From contig DAINSK010000067.1 of NCBI GenBank assembly GCA_036741355.1, positions 1 through 10,976 on the forward strand: a stretch of DNA of 10,976 bases, written 5' to 3'. The DNA is from JBBRGK01 sp036741355 (GTDB taxonomy: Bacteria > Chloroflexota > Dehalococcoidia > CAUJGQ01). A program made the translations under genes and the position numbers. The notes under the pieces were generated by a model. That model saw nothing but the letters and a program-made list of their open reading frames with translations, was not told the origin of the DNA and searched no databases. The number at the start of each line of letters is the position of its first letter. Within the stretch, counting starts at the first letter, position 1. This document shows, in pieces, positions 1 through 6,926 of this stretch.

Positions 1-76
1 CCCTGACTCCAACCAGTTCCCAGGATGCAGTTTATCGGACCGCTAAGATACAAGGGGGCTCGCCGCTCGCTTCTCT

Positions 77-886
77 TTACGCCCCGGGGACATGTAAAGA
101 GATTTTGGCGTTCTTCTTCAGATCGTCGAGGTACGACGACTGGGCCTGCTGCTGTTTGTCCTGGGTAAGCTGCGACTTGATCTGATCCTTGACGTCGTCG
201 AGGCTTTTGCCCTGATACTCTGTGTCCTTGCCCTGGCTGTAGGCGGTCTGGACGTCGGCGTCAGACACCTGCGCCCGATCGGCGGTCAGTTTCTGTAACA
301 GTAAGAAGTGCCGGATAGAGTCGCGAAGCGATAGCTCGGTAATGTGCTGGGCGCTGAGCGCCTGTTTGTATTGGTCTTCCGTACCAATCTGGCCCTTGAT
401 CTCTTTCAGCTTGGCATCTACTTCGTCGGTGCTAACGCTCACGTGCCTCTTTGCCGCGTCTTGCTTTACGAGCTGATCGTTGACCAGGTTGTCGAGCACC
501 TGCTGACCGTCCTGGGCGGCGACGGCCTTATCGTAGTCCTTCCGCGAGATCGCCGCTCCGTTGACCTTGGCAACGGCGGGCGCGGGCCTCACAGCTTGGT
601 ATACGTTTGCCGCGGCGAGGGCCACGATCAGCAGCGCCGCCGCGGCCGCCAACAGGACGAACGCCCGCCTTCGAATGACGACGACGTTCTCTTCCACGTA
701 TTCGACGTCGTCTTCATTGGCGTCCTCGCCATTTTCTGGTTCCTCGACTGGCGCATCTGTGTCAGTCGCGGCGCCGTCCGCTGCCTTCGCGGTCTCGAGC
801 GCCCCATCTAACGAAGCAGACGGTAAGGCCTCTGCCTCGGATATTTCGGCATCCTTCGCCGTCTTATCACTCCGGTGTTCCGCCAC
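77..886 (-). CDS. Membrane-anchored SurA/PrsA N-domain-like chaperone without a PPIase domain
   Basis: This is a 269-residue protein with a GTG start at 886, preceded by a purine-rich stretch (GGGGGAAGAG) that can serve as ribosome binding site. Residues 1-70 are an acidic, Ala/Glu/Asp-rich tail that is probably cytoplasmic. An RRR cluster then leads into one hydrophobic segment (about 75-98), and the remainder should lie outside the membrane. Residues 105-215 have the helical pattern of SurA/PrsA/PpiD N-terminal domains: VAKVNGAAISRKDYDKAV, then a LVNDQLVKQDA helix, then a DEVDAKL helix. Residues 228-263 resemble the C-terminal helix that normally follows the parvulin domain in this family. 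The roughly 90-residue parvulin domain itself is absent, so chaperone or holdase activity without prolyl isomerisation is inferred. It lies 115 bp downstream of the RNase D gene on the same strand. The family call is fairly safe; the role is not. Confidence 0.8.
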   Translation of the reverse strand: MAEHRSDKTAKDAEISEAEALPSASLDGALETAKAADGAATDTDAPVEEPENGEDANEDDVEYVEENVVVIRRRAFVLLAAAAALLIVALAAANVYQAVRPAPAVAKVNGAAISRKDYDKAVAAQDGQQVLDNLVNDQLVKQDAAKRHVSVSTDEVDAKLKEIKGQIGTEDQYKQALSAQHITELSLRDSIRHFLLLQKLTADRAQVSDADVQTAYSQGKDTEYQGKSLDDVKDQIKSQLTQDKQQQAQSSYLDDLKKNAKISLHVPGA

Positions 887-1001
887 ACTCTTCCCCCTAT
901 ATGCGAGCAGCCCTGAAATAGCCGCTGCTGAAACGTCTATCGGCTTGCCGTTGCTCCATTACCTTAGCAAAAGAGCGCTGGTTATCCGTGCGGCATCAGC
1001 T
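887..1001. other. Intergenic region between RNase D and SurA-like genes
   Basis: There is no gene in these 115 bp. A weak inverted repeat, AGCAGC (906-911) with GCTGCT (924-929), encloses a 12-nt loop and has no T-tract. I found no convincing promoter for the downstream SurA-like gene, so it may be read through from the RNase D transcript. Confidence 0.35.
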
Positions 1002-2114
1002 TTATGGCCGCGGGTTCAGGACGGCAAGAATCTCGTCGCCGTAGGTCTTCAGCTTCCATTGCCCGAGAATGCCAGTGGCTTCCAGGTCGGCGCGGCCGGC
1101 CGGCGGTTCGCCTGCGAGCACTCTGAGCACACTGTTGGAGACGATAACCTCGCCCTCCACGCGGCGTTCCGCCGCGCGCTTGTTGCGCCAGGCTCGAAGG
1201 GCGTCGTATCGCGCCAGCACGGCCTCGTCGGGCCGGCTGCGTTCGAGCAGGATTGGCCGGCTACCGGCGGCGCGCCGCACCGCGCCGAGCAGCGCCCTCC
1301 CGTATCGTTGCGCGACGTACGGCGACACACCGGCCAGCCGGGAGAGCTCGGCCTCGGTCTGTGGCGCCGCCTGCGCTACGGCGATGAGGGTTGAGTCAGG
1401 CATGACTCGGAACGGAGGCCGGTTGGAGCGACGGGCGATCTCGTCGCGCAGGCGGTACAGCTCACGCAGTGCCGGTCGCTGAGAAGGCTCGAGATCGCGC
1501 GACCCCTTGACTCGCCAGAAGTCGTCGGGGTCGAAGCCGCGGTCGGCCGCGGGCGTCTGTTCCAGGCGAACGAACTCTTCGAACGCCTCGTCGACGCGCC
1601 CGTCCCGCTCGAGCTCCTCCATGAGTTTGACACGTAGCGCGGCAAGGTGCCTGGTATCCTCGGCGGCGTACTCCAGCGCCGGGCGCGGTAACGGGCGTTC
1701 CGACCAGTCCATGCGCTGGTACCGCTTGTCCAGCTCGACGCCAAAGGCATTGCGCAGAAGGTCGGCCAGCCCCCAACGCGGGTAGCCGAGGATGCGGGCG
1801 GCAATCATCGTGTCGAAAAGGGTGCGGAACGTAAAGCCATAGTCACGCTTGAGGATGCGAATGTCGTTTTCACCGGCGTGCATGATCTTTTCGATCGCCG
1901 GGTTGGCAAACACATCCGCCAGCAGCATGGGCTGCACGACAAGTGGATCGACGATGTAATCATTGCCGGCGGCCGAAAGCTGCAAAAGGCAGGTACGATG
2001 CCAGTACGAATGAAAGCTATCGGCCTCGGTATCGACGGCGATTGACGTGGATCTCGCGAGCGCGGCCGCCGTTTCGGCCAGCGAGGCATCGCTCTCTACG
2101 ACGATCAGCGCCAT
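1002..2114 (-). CDS. rnd: Ribonuclease D (DEDDy 3'-5' exoribonuclease with HRDC domains)
   Basis: This 370-residue protein matches the usual RNase D length and layout. The 3'-5' exonuclease domain spans about residues 1-170. It shows all the DEDDy residues: Asp28 and Glu30 in AVDTEAD, Asp84 in HAGENDIRIL, and Tyr149-x3-Asp153 in EYAAEDTRHL. The conserved FDTM segment is at about 100-103. Two helical regions follow, at about 208-280 and 297-367, consistent with tandem HRDC nucleic-acid-binding domains. In the family, RNase D trims 3' ends of tRNA precursors and other stable RNAs in the cytoplasm. The ATG at 2114 is preceded by GGAG (2117-2120) with a short spacing. The gene starts 7 bp after the stop of the cysteine-rich gene upstream, so the two are very likely cotranscribed and perhaps translationally coupled. 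Confidence in the family is high. Confidence 0.95.
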   Translation of the reverse strand: MALIVVESDASLAETAAALARSTSIAVDTEADSFHSYWHRTCLLQLSAAGNDYIVDPLVVQPMLLADVFANPAIEKIMHAGENDIRILKRDYGFTFRTLFDTMIAARILGYPRWGLADLLRNAFGVELDKRYQRMDWSERPLPRPALEYAAEDTRHLAALRVKLMEELERDGRVDEAFEEFVRLEQTPAADRGFDPDDFWRVKGSRDLEPSQRPALRELYRLRDEIARRSNRPPFRVMPDSTLIAVAQAAPQTEAELSRLAGVSPYVAQRYGRALLGAVRRAAGSRPILLERSRPDEAVLARYDALRAWRNKRAAERRVEGEVIVSNSVLRVLAGEPPAGRADLEATGILGQWKLKTYGDEILAVLNPRP

Positions 2115-2121
2115 CGCTCCA

Positions 2122-2613
2122 CTAGTACACCCGGCTGCTCAGGCGTTCGACCGGGATCAGGGCCGGGACCGCCAGATTATGGTCCACCGCGAATCCCTGC
2201 CCGTCCCGCACGTACCCCTTCACCTGCGAACTCCCCTGCCAGCGCGTGATCATCGCGCTGGTATAGGTGTCGCCGCAGATCGGACATTGCACCGCCCGAC
2301 CGAGCGCCATCACCTGGTCGGCGGCCGAGATACGATCGCTGCAGCAGCGGTTGACGGATACCGGCGCGCCATCGTTTGGGCCAAGCTGCGGGAAGCCGCG
2401 CAGGTTTTCGATCCGGCAGGAAAGGCGCAGGCGGCCGATGTACACGGTGCCGTCCGCCGCATACTCGATCGGATCGCCGCAGTACGTACAGCCCCACGTG
2501 CCAAAGCGCGCATAGGGGTAGATCCATTCGAAAAAGTACCGTTCCGAGCAGGAAGGGATGATCGTCGCTCGAGCGCGCTCGGTACGATCAGAGGGCCCCG
2601 CGTCTGACGTCAT
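2122..2613 (-). CDS. Hypothetical cysteine-rich protein with paired CxxCGD motifs (putative zinc binding)
   Basis: I do not recognise this 163-residue protein. It has no signal peptide or membrane segment and is probably cytoplasmic. It carries two copies of the same knuckle, CTYCGD (Cys42/Cys45) and CPICGD (Cys110/Cys113), plus Cys22, Cys66 and the adjacent pair Cys90/Cys91. Two CxxC pairs about 65 residues apart suggest a treble-clef or zinc-ribbon-like metal site; this is inferred from the spacing only. The ATG at 2613 is well supported by GGGAGGT (2621-2627) seven bases upstream. The gene is the first of a minus-strand cluster and ends 7 bp before RNase D, so a link to RNA metabolism is possible but unproven. 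A long open frame on the opposite strand here is judged spurious because this strand has the ribosome binding site, the cysteine motifs and operon spacing. Confidence 0.75.
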   Translation of the reverse strand: MTSDAGPSDRTERARATIIPSCSERYFFEWIYPYARFGTWGCTYCGDPIEYAADGTVYIGRLRLSCRIENLRGFPQLGPNDGAPVSVNRCCSDRISAADQVMALGRAVQCPICGDTYTSAMITRWQGSSQVKGYVRDGQGFAVDHNLAVPALIPVERLSSRVY

Positions 2614-2678
2614 CTATCAAACCTCCCGCCTACGTTGCCATCCTACGGTGACTATCGAGCGCCCGGCAATGCAGATGC

Positions 2679-2685
2679 TATTCTA
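2679..2685. promoter_or_regulatory. Candidate symmetric -10 element for divergent transcription
   Basis: The core TATTCTA reads TATTCT on the plus strand (2679-2684), with an upstream TG at 2676-2677 that makes an extended -10. On the minus strand it reads TAGAAT (2680-2685), a 5 of 6 match to TATAAT. It lies between two divergent genes, 95 bp upstream of the debranching-type gene and 67 bp upstream of the cysteine-rich gene. No good -35 box is visible for either direction, so this rests on the -10 alone. Confidence 0.35.
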
Positions 2686-2718
2686 GGACCACGTCATGCA
2701 CGGGCGCAGCCAAACGAA

Positions 2719-2764
2719 GTACGCGGCATTTTTGCCGAGTACCAGTTGAGAGCCTGGAACCAGG
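2719..2764 (+). promoter_or_regulatory. Tandem hairpins in the putative 5' leader of the debranching-type gene
   Basis: The first hairpin has GTAC (2719-2722) and CGGCA (2724-2728) pairing with TGCCG (2733-2737) and GTAC (2739-2742), around a TTTT loop and with one G/A mismatch. The second has CCTG and CAGG arms within 2753-2764. They end 18 bases before the start codon and leave the ribosome binding site free. I match this to no known riboswitch class. Confidence 0.4.
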
Positions 2765-2782
2765 TCTTCTGACGGGGACGCG

Positions 2783-5020
2783 ATGGGCACAGAAATCCGT
2801 GTTGGACCGCCGGTCCTTACCATCAACCGCAACAGCACGTTCATGGTCACCGACCAGCGCGGCGAAATCGACCAGTCACAGGCACAGGGCGTTTTCGCCG
2901 AAGATACGCGCTTTCTCAGCACCTATTCGCTGTACATCAACGACAAACCATGGGACCTGGTCACGTCCGCCGCGGTGACCTATTTCGCCGCCCGGCTCGA
3001 CCTGGTTAATCCGCTGATCCTCACCCCGACCGACCAGCGTGAGCGGCCCGGCGACTGGCGCGGACAGATCGAACCGCAGACGGTGGCGCTGACGATCGAC
3101 CGCATCGTCGACGACGGCGTGCATGAAAACTTCTCGATCAGCAACTTCTCGCAGCGGCCGGTTCAGTTCAATTTCGAGATCGTTCTGCGTTCGGATTTCG
3201 CCGACATCTTCGAAGTGAAATCGGGCAGCATCGTTCGCCGCGGAGCCATGTCCACGCGCTGGAGCGAAAGCCGCCAGGAGCTGGTGACGCTGTATCGCAA
3301 CGAAGACTTCCGGCGGGGCTTCCGCTACCGCGTGATCGATGCGGGGAAGCCGGCTGCCTACGCCAACGGACGGATCATCCTGGAGATCGCGCTGCCACCC
3401 GGGGCGAGCTGGCAAGCCTGCGGGCACATGTCGCTTGAACACGACGGCCGCACTCGATCGCCCGATCTGTCCTGCAACGAACACCGCAAACTGCGCAAAG
3501 CCGGCCTCCAGGTGCTCACCGATCTGCCGCACGACGAGGTCGAAGCAAACTGGCGTGCGACCTGCACCCTCGTCAACACGACCAACGAACACGTGTATCG
3601 AGCCTACGATCAATCAGTACGAGATATGGCAGCCTTGCGACTGCCGGAACAAGGGCACCACCCCAACGCCTTCGTCCCGGCGGCGGGCGTACCGTGGTTC
3701 GTGGCGCTCTTTGGACGCGACAGCCTCATCGTCTCCCTGCAAACCATGATGGTGCACGCGCCATTTGCGACCGCTGCGCTCGAGGATCTGGCGGCCTTTC
3801 AGGCGAGCGAGCGAGACGATTGGCGAGACGCCCAGCCCGGCAAGATTCCCCACGAGCTGCGCTCCGGCGAGCTTGCGCATTTCCACTTGATCCCCCATAC
3901 CCCGTACTACGGCACGGCCGATGCGACGATCCTCTATCTGATCGTCCTGCACGAAGCTTGGAAGTGGACCGGCGACCTGGATCAGGTGCGACGGCTGATG
4001 CCGGTAGCCGAGCGTTGCCTGGAGTGGATCGACAAGTACGGTGACCTGGACGGCGACGGTTTCCAGGAATATATGACCTTCTCCGACCAGGGCTACGAAA
4101 ATATGGGCTGGAAGGACGCCGGTGAGGCGGTGGTCTATCCCGACGGCAGCCAGGTTAAGCAGCCCAAGGCGCTGTGTGAACTGCAGGGCTATGTTTACGA
4201 CGCGAAACAGCGGATGGCAGAGCTATACGAGGCCCTTGGCTCGCCGGCGCGCGCCCAAGCGATGCGGAGCCAGGCAGCCGCGCTGCGCACGGCGTTCGAC
4301 CGCGCCTTCTGGGTTGAGTCGGAAGGTACGTACGCGTTCACGCTCGACCCGGACAAGCGACCGGTGGCAACGGTGGCCTCGAATGCCGGGCAATGCCTCT
4401 GGTCGGGAATCGCGCTGCCGGAACGTGCCGGGCGGGTAGTTGAGCGGTTGCTGCGGGATGATATGTGGAGCGGCTGGGGGATTCGCACGCTGTCGGCGAA
4501 CAACCCGTCGTACAACCCTTATTCCTACCAGAACGGGTCGGTTTGGCCCCATGACAACGGCATAATCGCCGCCGGCTTCAAACGCTACGGCTATACGGAC
4601 GAAGCGAACCGGGTGGCCCGATCGGTGTTCGATGCGGCACGCGCGTTCCTCAGCTACCGCTTGCCCGAGGTGTATTCGGGTATGACGCGCGTCCCGGATT
4701 CATTTCCGGCCCAGTACATCGGCGCGAACATTCCGCAGGCGTGGGCCGCCGGCAGTATCTTCCAACTGATTCAGATGATGCTCGGACTGCGCGCCGATGT
4801 GCCGCGGAAGACGCTATTCGTCGATCCAACGCTGCCACGCTGGCTCTCTGACATTGAATTGCCGAACCTGAAGGTTGGCGAGACGCGGTTGCACCTACGA
4901 TTCCGCCGCCGCCCGGACGGCACGTCGGAACACGAGGTGATCGGACAACAAGGCGAGGAGATCGCGGTCTGTCGCCGGAGCTGGCGGGAGGCGGACCTAA
5001 CCCTTTCATCCCTTCCCTAA
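2783..5020 (+). CDS. Glycogen-debranching-enzyme-type alpha-glucan glycosidase (GDE N-terminal domain plus alpha/alpha barrel)
   Basis: This 745-residue cytoplasmic protein has no signal peptide. Residues 10-290 form the beta-rich N-terminal region of bacterial 'glycogen debranching N-terminal domain' proteins, including a QGVFAEDTRFLSTY segment near residue 35. Residues 295-700 look like an (alpha/alpha)6 barrel of the amylo-alpha-1,6-glucosidase type. They carry WFVALFGRDSLI (about 305-315), HTPYYGTADAT (about 372), MGWKDAGEAV (about 440) with acidic residues likely to be catalytic, and SYQNGSVWPHDNG (about 582). The family is thought to hydrolyse alpha-1,6 branch points or related alpha-glucosides; the true substrate cannot be read from sequence. 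The ATG at 2783 follows GGGGA (2774-2778). The stop codon lies in the loop of a strong hairpin. The gene converges on the LD-carboxypeptidase gene. Confidence is high for the family and moderate for the reaction. Confidence 0.88.
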   Translation: MGTEIRVGPPVLTINRNSTFMVTDQRGEIDQSQAQGVFAEDTRFLSTYSLYINDKPWDLVTSAAVTYFAARLDLVNPLILTPTDQRERPGDWRGQIEPQTVALTIDRIVDDGVHENFSISNFSQRPVQFNFEIVLRSDFADIFEVKSGSIVRRGAMSTRWSESRQELVTLYRNEDFRRGFRYRVIDAGKPAAYANGRIILEIALPPGASWQACGHMSLEHDGRTRSPDLSCNEHRKLRKAGLQVLTDLPHDEVEANWRATCTLVNTTNEHVYRAYDQSVRDMAALRLPEQGHHPNAFVPAAGVPWFVALFGRDSLIVSLQTMMVHAPFATAALEDLAAFQASERDDWRDAQPGKIPHELRSGELAHFHLIPHTPYYGTADATILYLIVLHEAWKWTGDLDQVRRLMPVAERCLEWIDKYGDLDGDGFQEYMTFSDQGYENMGWKDAGEAVVYPDGSQVKQPKALCELQGYVYDAKQRMAELYEALGSPARAQAMRSQAAALRTAFDRAFWVESEGTYAFTLDPDKRPVATVASNAGQCLWSGIALPERAGRVVERLLRDDMWSGWGIRTLSANNPSYNPYSYQNGSVWPHDNGIIAAGFKRYGYTDEANRVARSVFDAARAFLSYRLPEVYSGMTRVPDSFPAQYIGANIPQAWAAGSIFQLIQMMLGLRADVPRKTLFVDPTLPRWLSDIELPNLKVGETRLHLRFRRRPDGTSEHEVIGQQGEEIAVCRRSWREADLTLSSLP

Positions 5021-5031
5021 AAAGGAAGGGA
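5009..5031 (+). terminator. Hairpin enclosing the debranching-type gene stop codon; possible terminator
   Basis: TCCCTTCC (5009-5016) pairs perfectly with GGAAGGGA (5024-5031) around a 7-nt loop that contains the TAA stop (5018-5020). The following bases (CAATACTT) are only weakly T-rich, so intrinsic termination is possible but not certain. An outer AACCCT (4999-5004) could also pair with AGGGTT (5057-5062), which suggests a larger repeat element. Confidence 0.5.
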
Positions 5032-5075
5032 CAATACTTGGGAGCTGGGTTCGGATAGGGTTGCAGCGTCGGGCA

Positions 5076-5098
5076 GGTTGCGTTGCCACGCGCCCTAC
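5076..5098 (-). repeat. REP-like element a (degenerate), overlapping the LD-carboxypeptidase stop codon
   Basis: On the minus strand GTAG (5095-5098) is followed by GGCGCGT (5088-5094), loop GGCA (5084-5087) and the imperfect arm ACGCAACC (5076-5083). The TAG of GTAG is the stop codon of the LD-carboxypeptidase gene. The core TTGCGTTGCCACGCG (plus strand, 5078-5092) recurs with one mismatch at 6225-6239. Confidence 0.6.
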
Positions 5099-6212
5099 CG
5101 CTCTGGCACGCATGCCGCCTCAAGAAACGTCAGCGTACCCTTGTCCGCGTCGAGGCGGGCACGGACGCCGAGCGGTACCGTGGCGCGGTAGGCGGTGTGG
5201 GCGCAGGGAAAACCGTAGATCATCGGCACGCCCAGCGGACCGAGTCGGTCGAGCAGCACTTCTCGGAGAGTGAGCCCGTGCGGCGACCGCGGCCGATCGC
5301 ACGTGGGCGAGTCTCCAACGACGATGCCGCGCACGCCTTCAAAGGTGCCCGCCAAAATCAACTGGGTCAGCATGCGGTCGAAGCGGTAGGGCGCTTCGTT
5401 GACGTCTTCGATCAGTAGCAACCGGCCGCGCAGATCGGGTTGCCACGGCGTGCCGCACAGCGCTGCCANNNNNNNNNNNNNNNNNNNNNNNNNNNNNNNN
5501 NNNNNNNNNNNNNNNNNNNNNNNNNNNNNNNNNNNNNNNNNNNNNNNNNNNNNNNNNNNNNNNNNNNNAGTAGCAACCGGCCGCGCAGATCGGGTTGCCA
5601 CGGCGTGCCGCACAGCGCTGCCAGAAGCGAGAGGTTGCCGCCTTCAAGTTCACCTTCGGACTGGCCCGCAATCACCGTCTCGACCGTCGGGCCGCCGGAC
5701 GGTGAGGCCACGGTCCCCAGCGGTTGGATGGAGGTCATCGCCGCCAGCAGCCCCTGCTCGTTCCACGGCAGGACCTCTTCGTCACGCAGCAGCGCGGCCA
5801 TCGGACCATGAAACGTAACGAGGCCGGTCTCGCGGCGTATCGCCGCGTGGATGGCAGTGATGTCGCTGAAGCCGCAGAAGAACTTCGGACTGGAGCGGAC
5901 GACATCCCAATCAATGTAGGGGAGGAGCCTGATTGCGCCGTAGCCGCCCTTTGCGCAGATGATGCCGGAAACATCGCGGTCGGCAAAGGCGCGCGTAAGA
6001 GCCGCCGCGGAGGCCTGATCGCTGGTTCCAGCGAGGTATCCGCGCCGGTCGGAGATATTCGGTTCGACAATGCTGCGGAATCCCAGCCGAGTGAGCAGCC
6101 CCTTGCCGTACTCCAGCCGTTCGGGATCGACCGCCCCCGAAGGCGCTACGATGGCGACCGTGTCACCGGTACGCAACGCCCGCGGCCGGATACGCGCCTG
6201 CGTTTTCAGCAT
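5095..6212 (-). CDS. LD-carboxypeptidase (peptidase family S66), interrupted by an assembly gap
   Basis: The gene is split by 100 Ns and a duplicated 55-bp flank. Removing one flank and the Ns (155 bp) joins the two halves in one frame and gives 320 residues, the normal S66 length. In that joined protein the S66 triad is clear: Ser116 in CGFSDIT, Glu217 in LLIEDVNEAPYRFDRML, and His287 in GFPCAHTAYR. These nearly match the positions known for Pseudomonas LdcA (Ser115, Glu217, His285). The GH usually seen before the histidine's neighbours is AH here. Such enzymes release the terminal D-Ala from murein tetrapeptides in the cytoplasm; some relatives (MccF) cleave peptide antibiotics instead. The ATG at 6212 follows AGGAG (6218-6222) with a 5-nt spacing. 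An in-frame ATG at 6296 would translate repeat sequence and is rejected. The stop TAG belongs to REP-like element a. Confidence 0.9.
5414..5623. repeat. 55-bp direct duplication flanking the N gap (assembly artefact)
   Basis: Bases 5414-5468 and 5569-5623 are identical over all 55 positions and abut the N run on both sides. Collapsing one copy plus the gap restores an uninterrupted reading frame. Adjacent contigs in a de Bruijn assembly with k of 55 overlap by exactly that length, so this is best read as an unmerged contig overlap rather than biology. Confidence 0.9.
5469..5568. other. Assembly gap of 100 Ns
   Basis: A run of exactly 100 N characters, a conventional placeholder length. Because the flanks overlap in sequence, the true missing length is probably zero. 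Confidence 0.97.
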
Positions 6213-6220
6213 GCAAACTC

Positions 6221-6244
6221 CTAGTTGCGTTGGCACGCGGGCCC
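6221..6244 (+). repeat. REP-like element b (degenerate), upstream of the LD-carboxypeptidase
   Basis: CTAG (6221-6224) stands where GTAG would be expected. It is followed by TT and a short hairpin GCGT-TGGC-ACGC (6227-6238), then GGGCCC. With element c it forms an inverted pair separated by about 3 nt. It directly adjoins the ribosome binding site of the LD-carboxypeptidase gene (6218-6222). Confidence 0.45.
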
Positions 6245-6247
6245 ATT

Positions 6248-6271
6248 GGGCGGCTGGCAAGCCGCCCCTAC
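6248..6271 (-). repeat. REP element c, supplying the RAYT stop codon
   Basis: On the minus strand GTAG (6268-6271) is followed by a perfect 8-bp stem with a 4-nt loop: GGGCGGCT-TGCC-AGCCGCCC (6248-6267). The TAG of GTAG is the stop codon of the RAYT gene. GTAG plus a hairpin is the classic substrate layout of RAYT transposases. Confidence 0.8.
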
Positions 6272-6807
6272 AGTTTCCGCCGGGCGTTGGCGCCATCTAC
6301 AACTGGGTTCTCTTTGTCCGTAGACCAGTTGCCGGGATTTGCCTGGATATAGTCGCGAACGCGACAAAGCACGGCGTCGCTGCGAATTACGTGCTCGTAG
6401 TAATTGCGCTGCCACACCGGTGTTCCGCTACTCCCGCGTAATTCGTTGATGCGCCGTGTTGAGATCGTCTTAAAAGCGCCGATTAGATTGCCCAGCGGCT
6501 TTCGCTTCATGATAATTTTTGTCGCGTCGACTGCTTCATCTGTTATAACTACGACCCCGTGCAAGTGGTTAGGCATGAGAACCCATGCATCGAGATTCAC
6601 GTACGGGTAGGTGTCTCGAAGTTCAACCCAAGAACTTTCGACCAGCAGCCCATAAGAATTTAGGTGCATCTCGCCGTCGGCAATGTCTCCGAACAGGCAT
6701 TCGCGGTTCGCCGCGCAAACCGTAACAAAATATGCTCCGCACTGGGAGTAGTCATATCCTGCGAGCCGGATTGACCGCCGATGATGCTGGGCAGGGTCAA
6801 ACCTCAT
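6268..6807 (-). mobile_element. REP-associated tyrosine transposase (RAYT, IS200/IS605-like Y1 HUH family)
   Basis: This 179-residue single-domain protein matches the RAYT consensus. It opens with HHRRSIRLAGYDYSQCGAYF and has the HUH metal motif His81-Leu-His83 in MPNHLHGV. A GNLIGAFKT segment is at 106-113. VWQRNYYEHVIR carries the candidate catalytic tyrosine (Tyr136 or Tyr137), and the protein ends with YIQANPGNWSTDKENP. RAYTs are domesticated single-strand transposases thought to nick and mobilise REP hairpins bearing a GTAG/GGAG tetranucleotide. The ATG at 6807 fits the family N-terminus; GAGAGG lies about 12 nt upstream, a long spacing. The frame stays open upstream to 6900, but that extension would translate REP element d. 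The gene looks intact and is flanked by inverted REP pairs (b/c and d/e). Confidence 0.9.
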
Positions 6808-6861
6808 CGATGCTTTGTACCTCTCGGTCGGAAAATCCTGGTCGGTTCTGGTCCAGGTATT

Positions 6862-6885
6862 GTAGGGGCGCGTTGCCACGCGCCC
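6862..6885 (+). repeat. REP element d, upstream of the RAYT gene
   Basis: GTAG (6862-6865) is followed by a perfect hairpin GGGCGCGT-TGCC-ACGCGCCC (6866-6885). The loop and outer stem match element c, while stem bases 6-7 differ in both arms so that pairing is kept. Its hairpin points away from the transposase gene. Confidence 0.8.
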
Positions 6886-6926
6886 AAAGGTGCCGCACAT
6901 CGATTAGCTCGATTCCCGCTGACGCT

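Noticed and set aside
1..76. Terminator after the SurA-like gene
   Set aside because: GC-rich direct repeats (GCTCGC, CGCTCGC) are present, but they form no clear stem followed by a T-tract in the minus-strand direction.
561..1394. 277-codon plus-strand open frame
   Set aside because: It runs antisense to both the SurA-like gene and RNase D, is rich in Ser/Ala/Arg typical of high-GC shadow frames, and shows no family motif.
2047..2607. Long plus-strand open frame opposite the cysteine-rich gene and the start of RNase D
   Set aside because: The minus strand has a strong ribosome binding site, repeated CxxCGD motifs and 7-bp operon spacing; the plus frame has no recognisable domain and overlaps RNase D.
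2614..2782. Riboswitch or small RNA in the divergent intergenic region
   Set aside because: Two simple hairpins are visible, but no conserved core of a known riboswitch or RNA class.
5414..5623. Possible genuine 55-bp tandem duplication or CRISPR-like repeat with a spacer
   Set aside because: Only two copies exist, they lie exactly at the edges of a 100-N gap inside a conserved coding sequence, and collapsing them restores the gene.
6808..6900. N-terminal extension of the RAYT to an upstream ATG at 6900
   Set aside because: The extra 31 residues would be translated from REP element d; the family consensus begins at MRFDPAQHHRRS.
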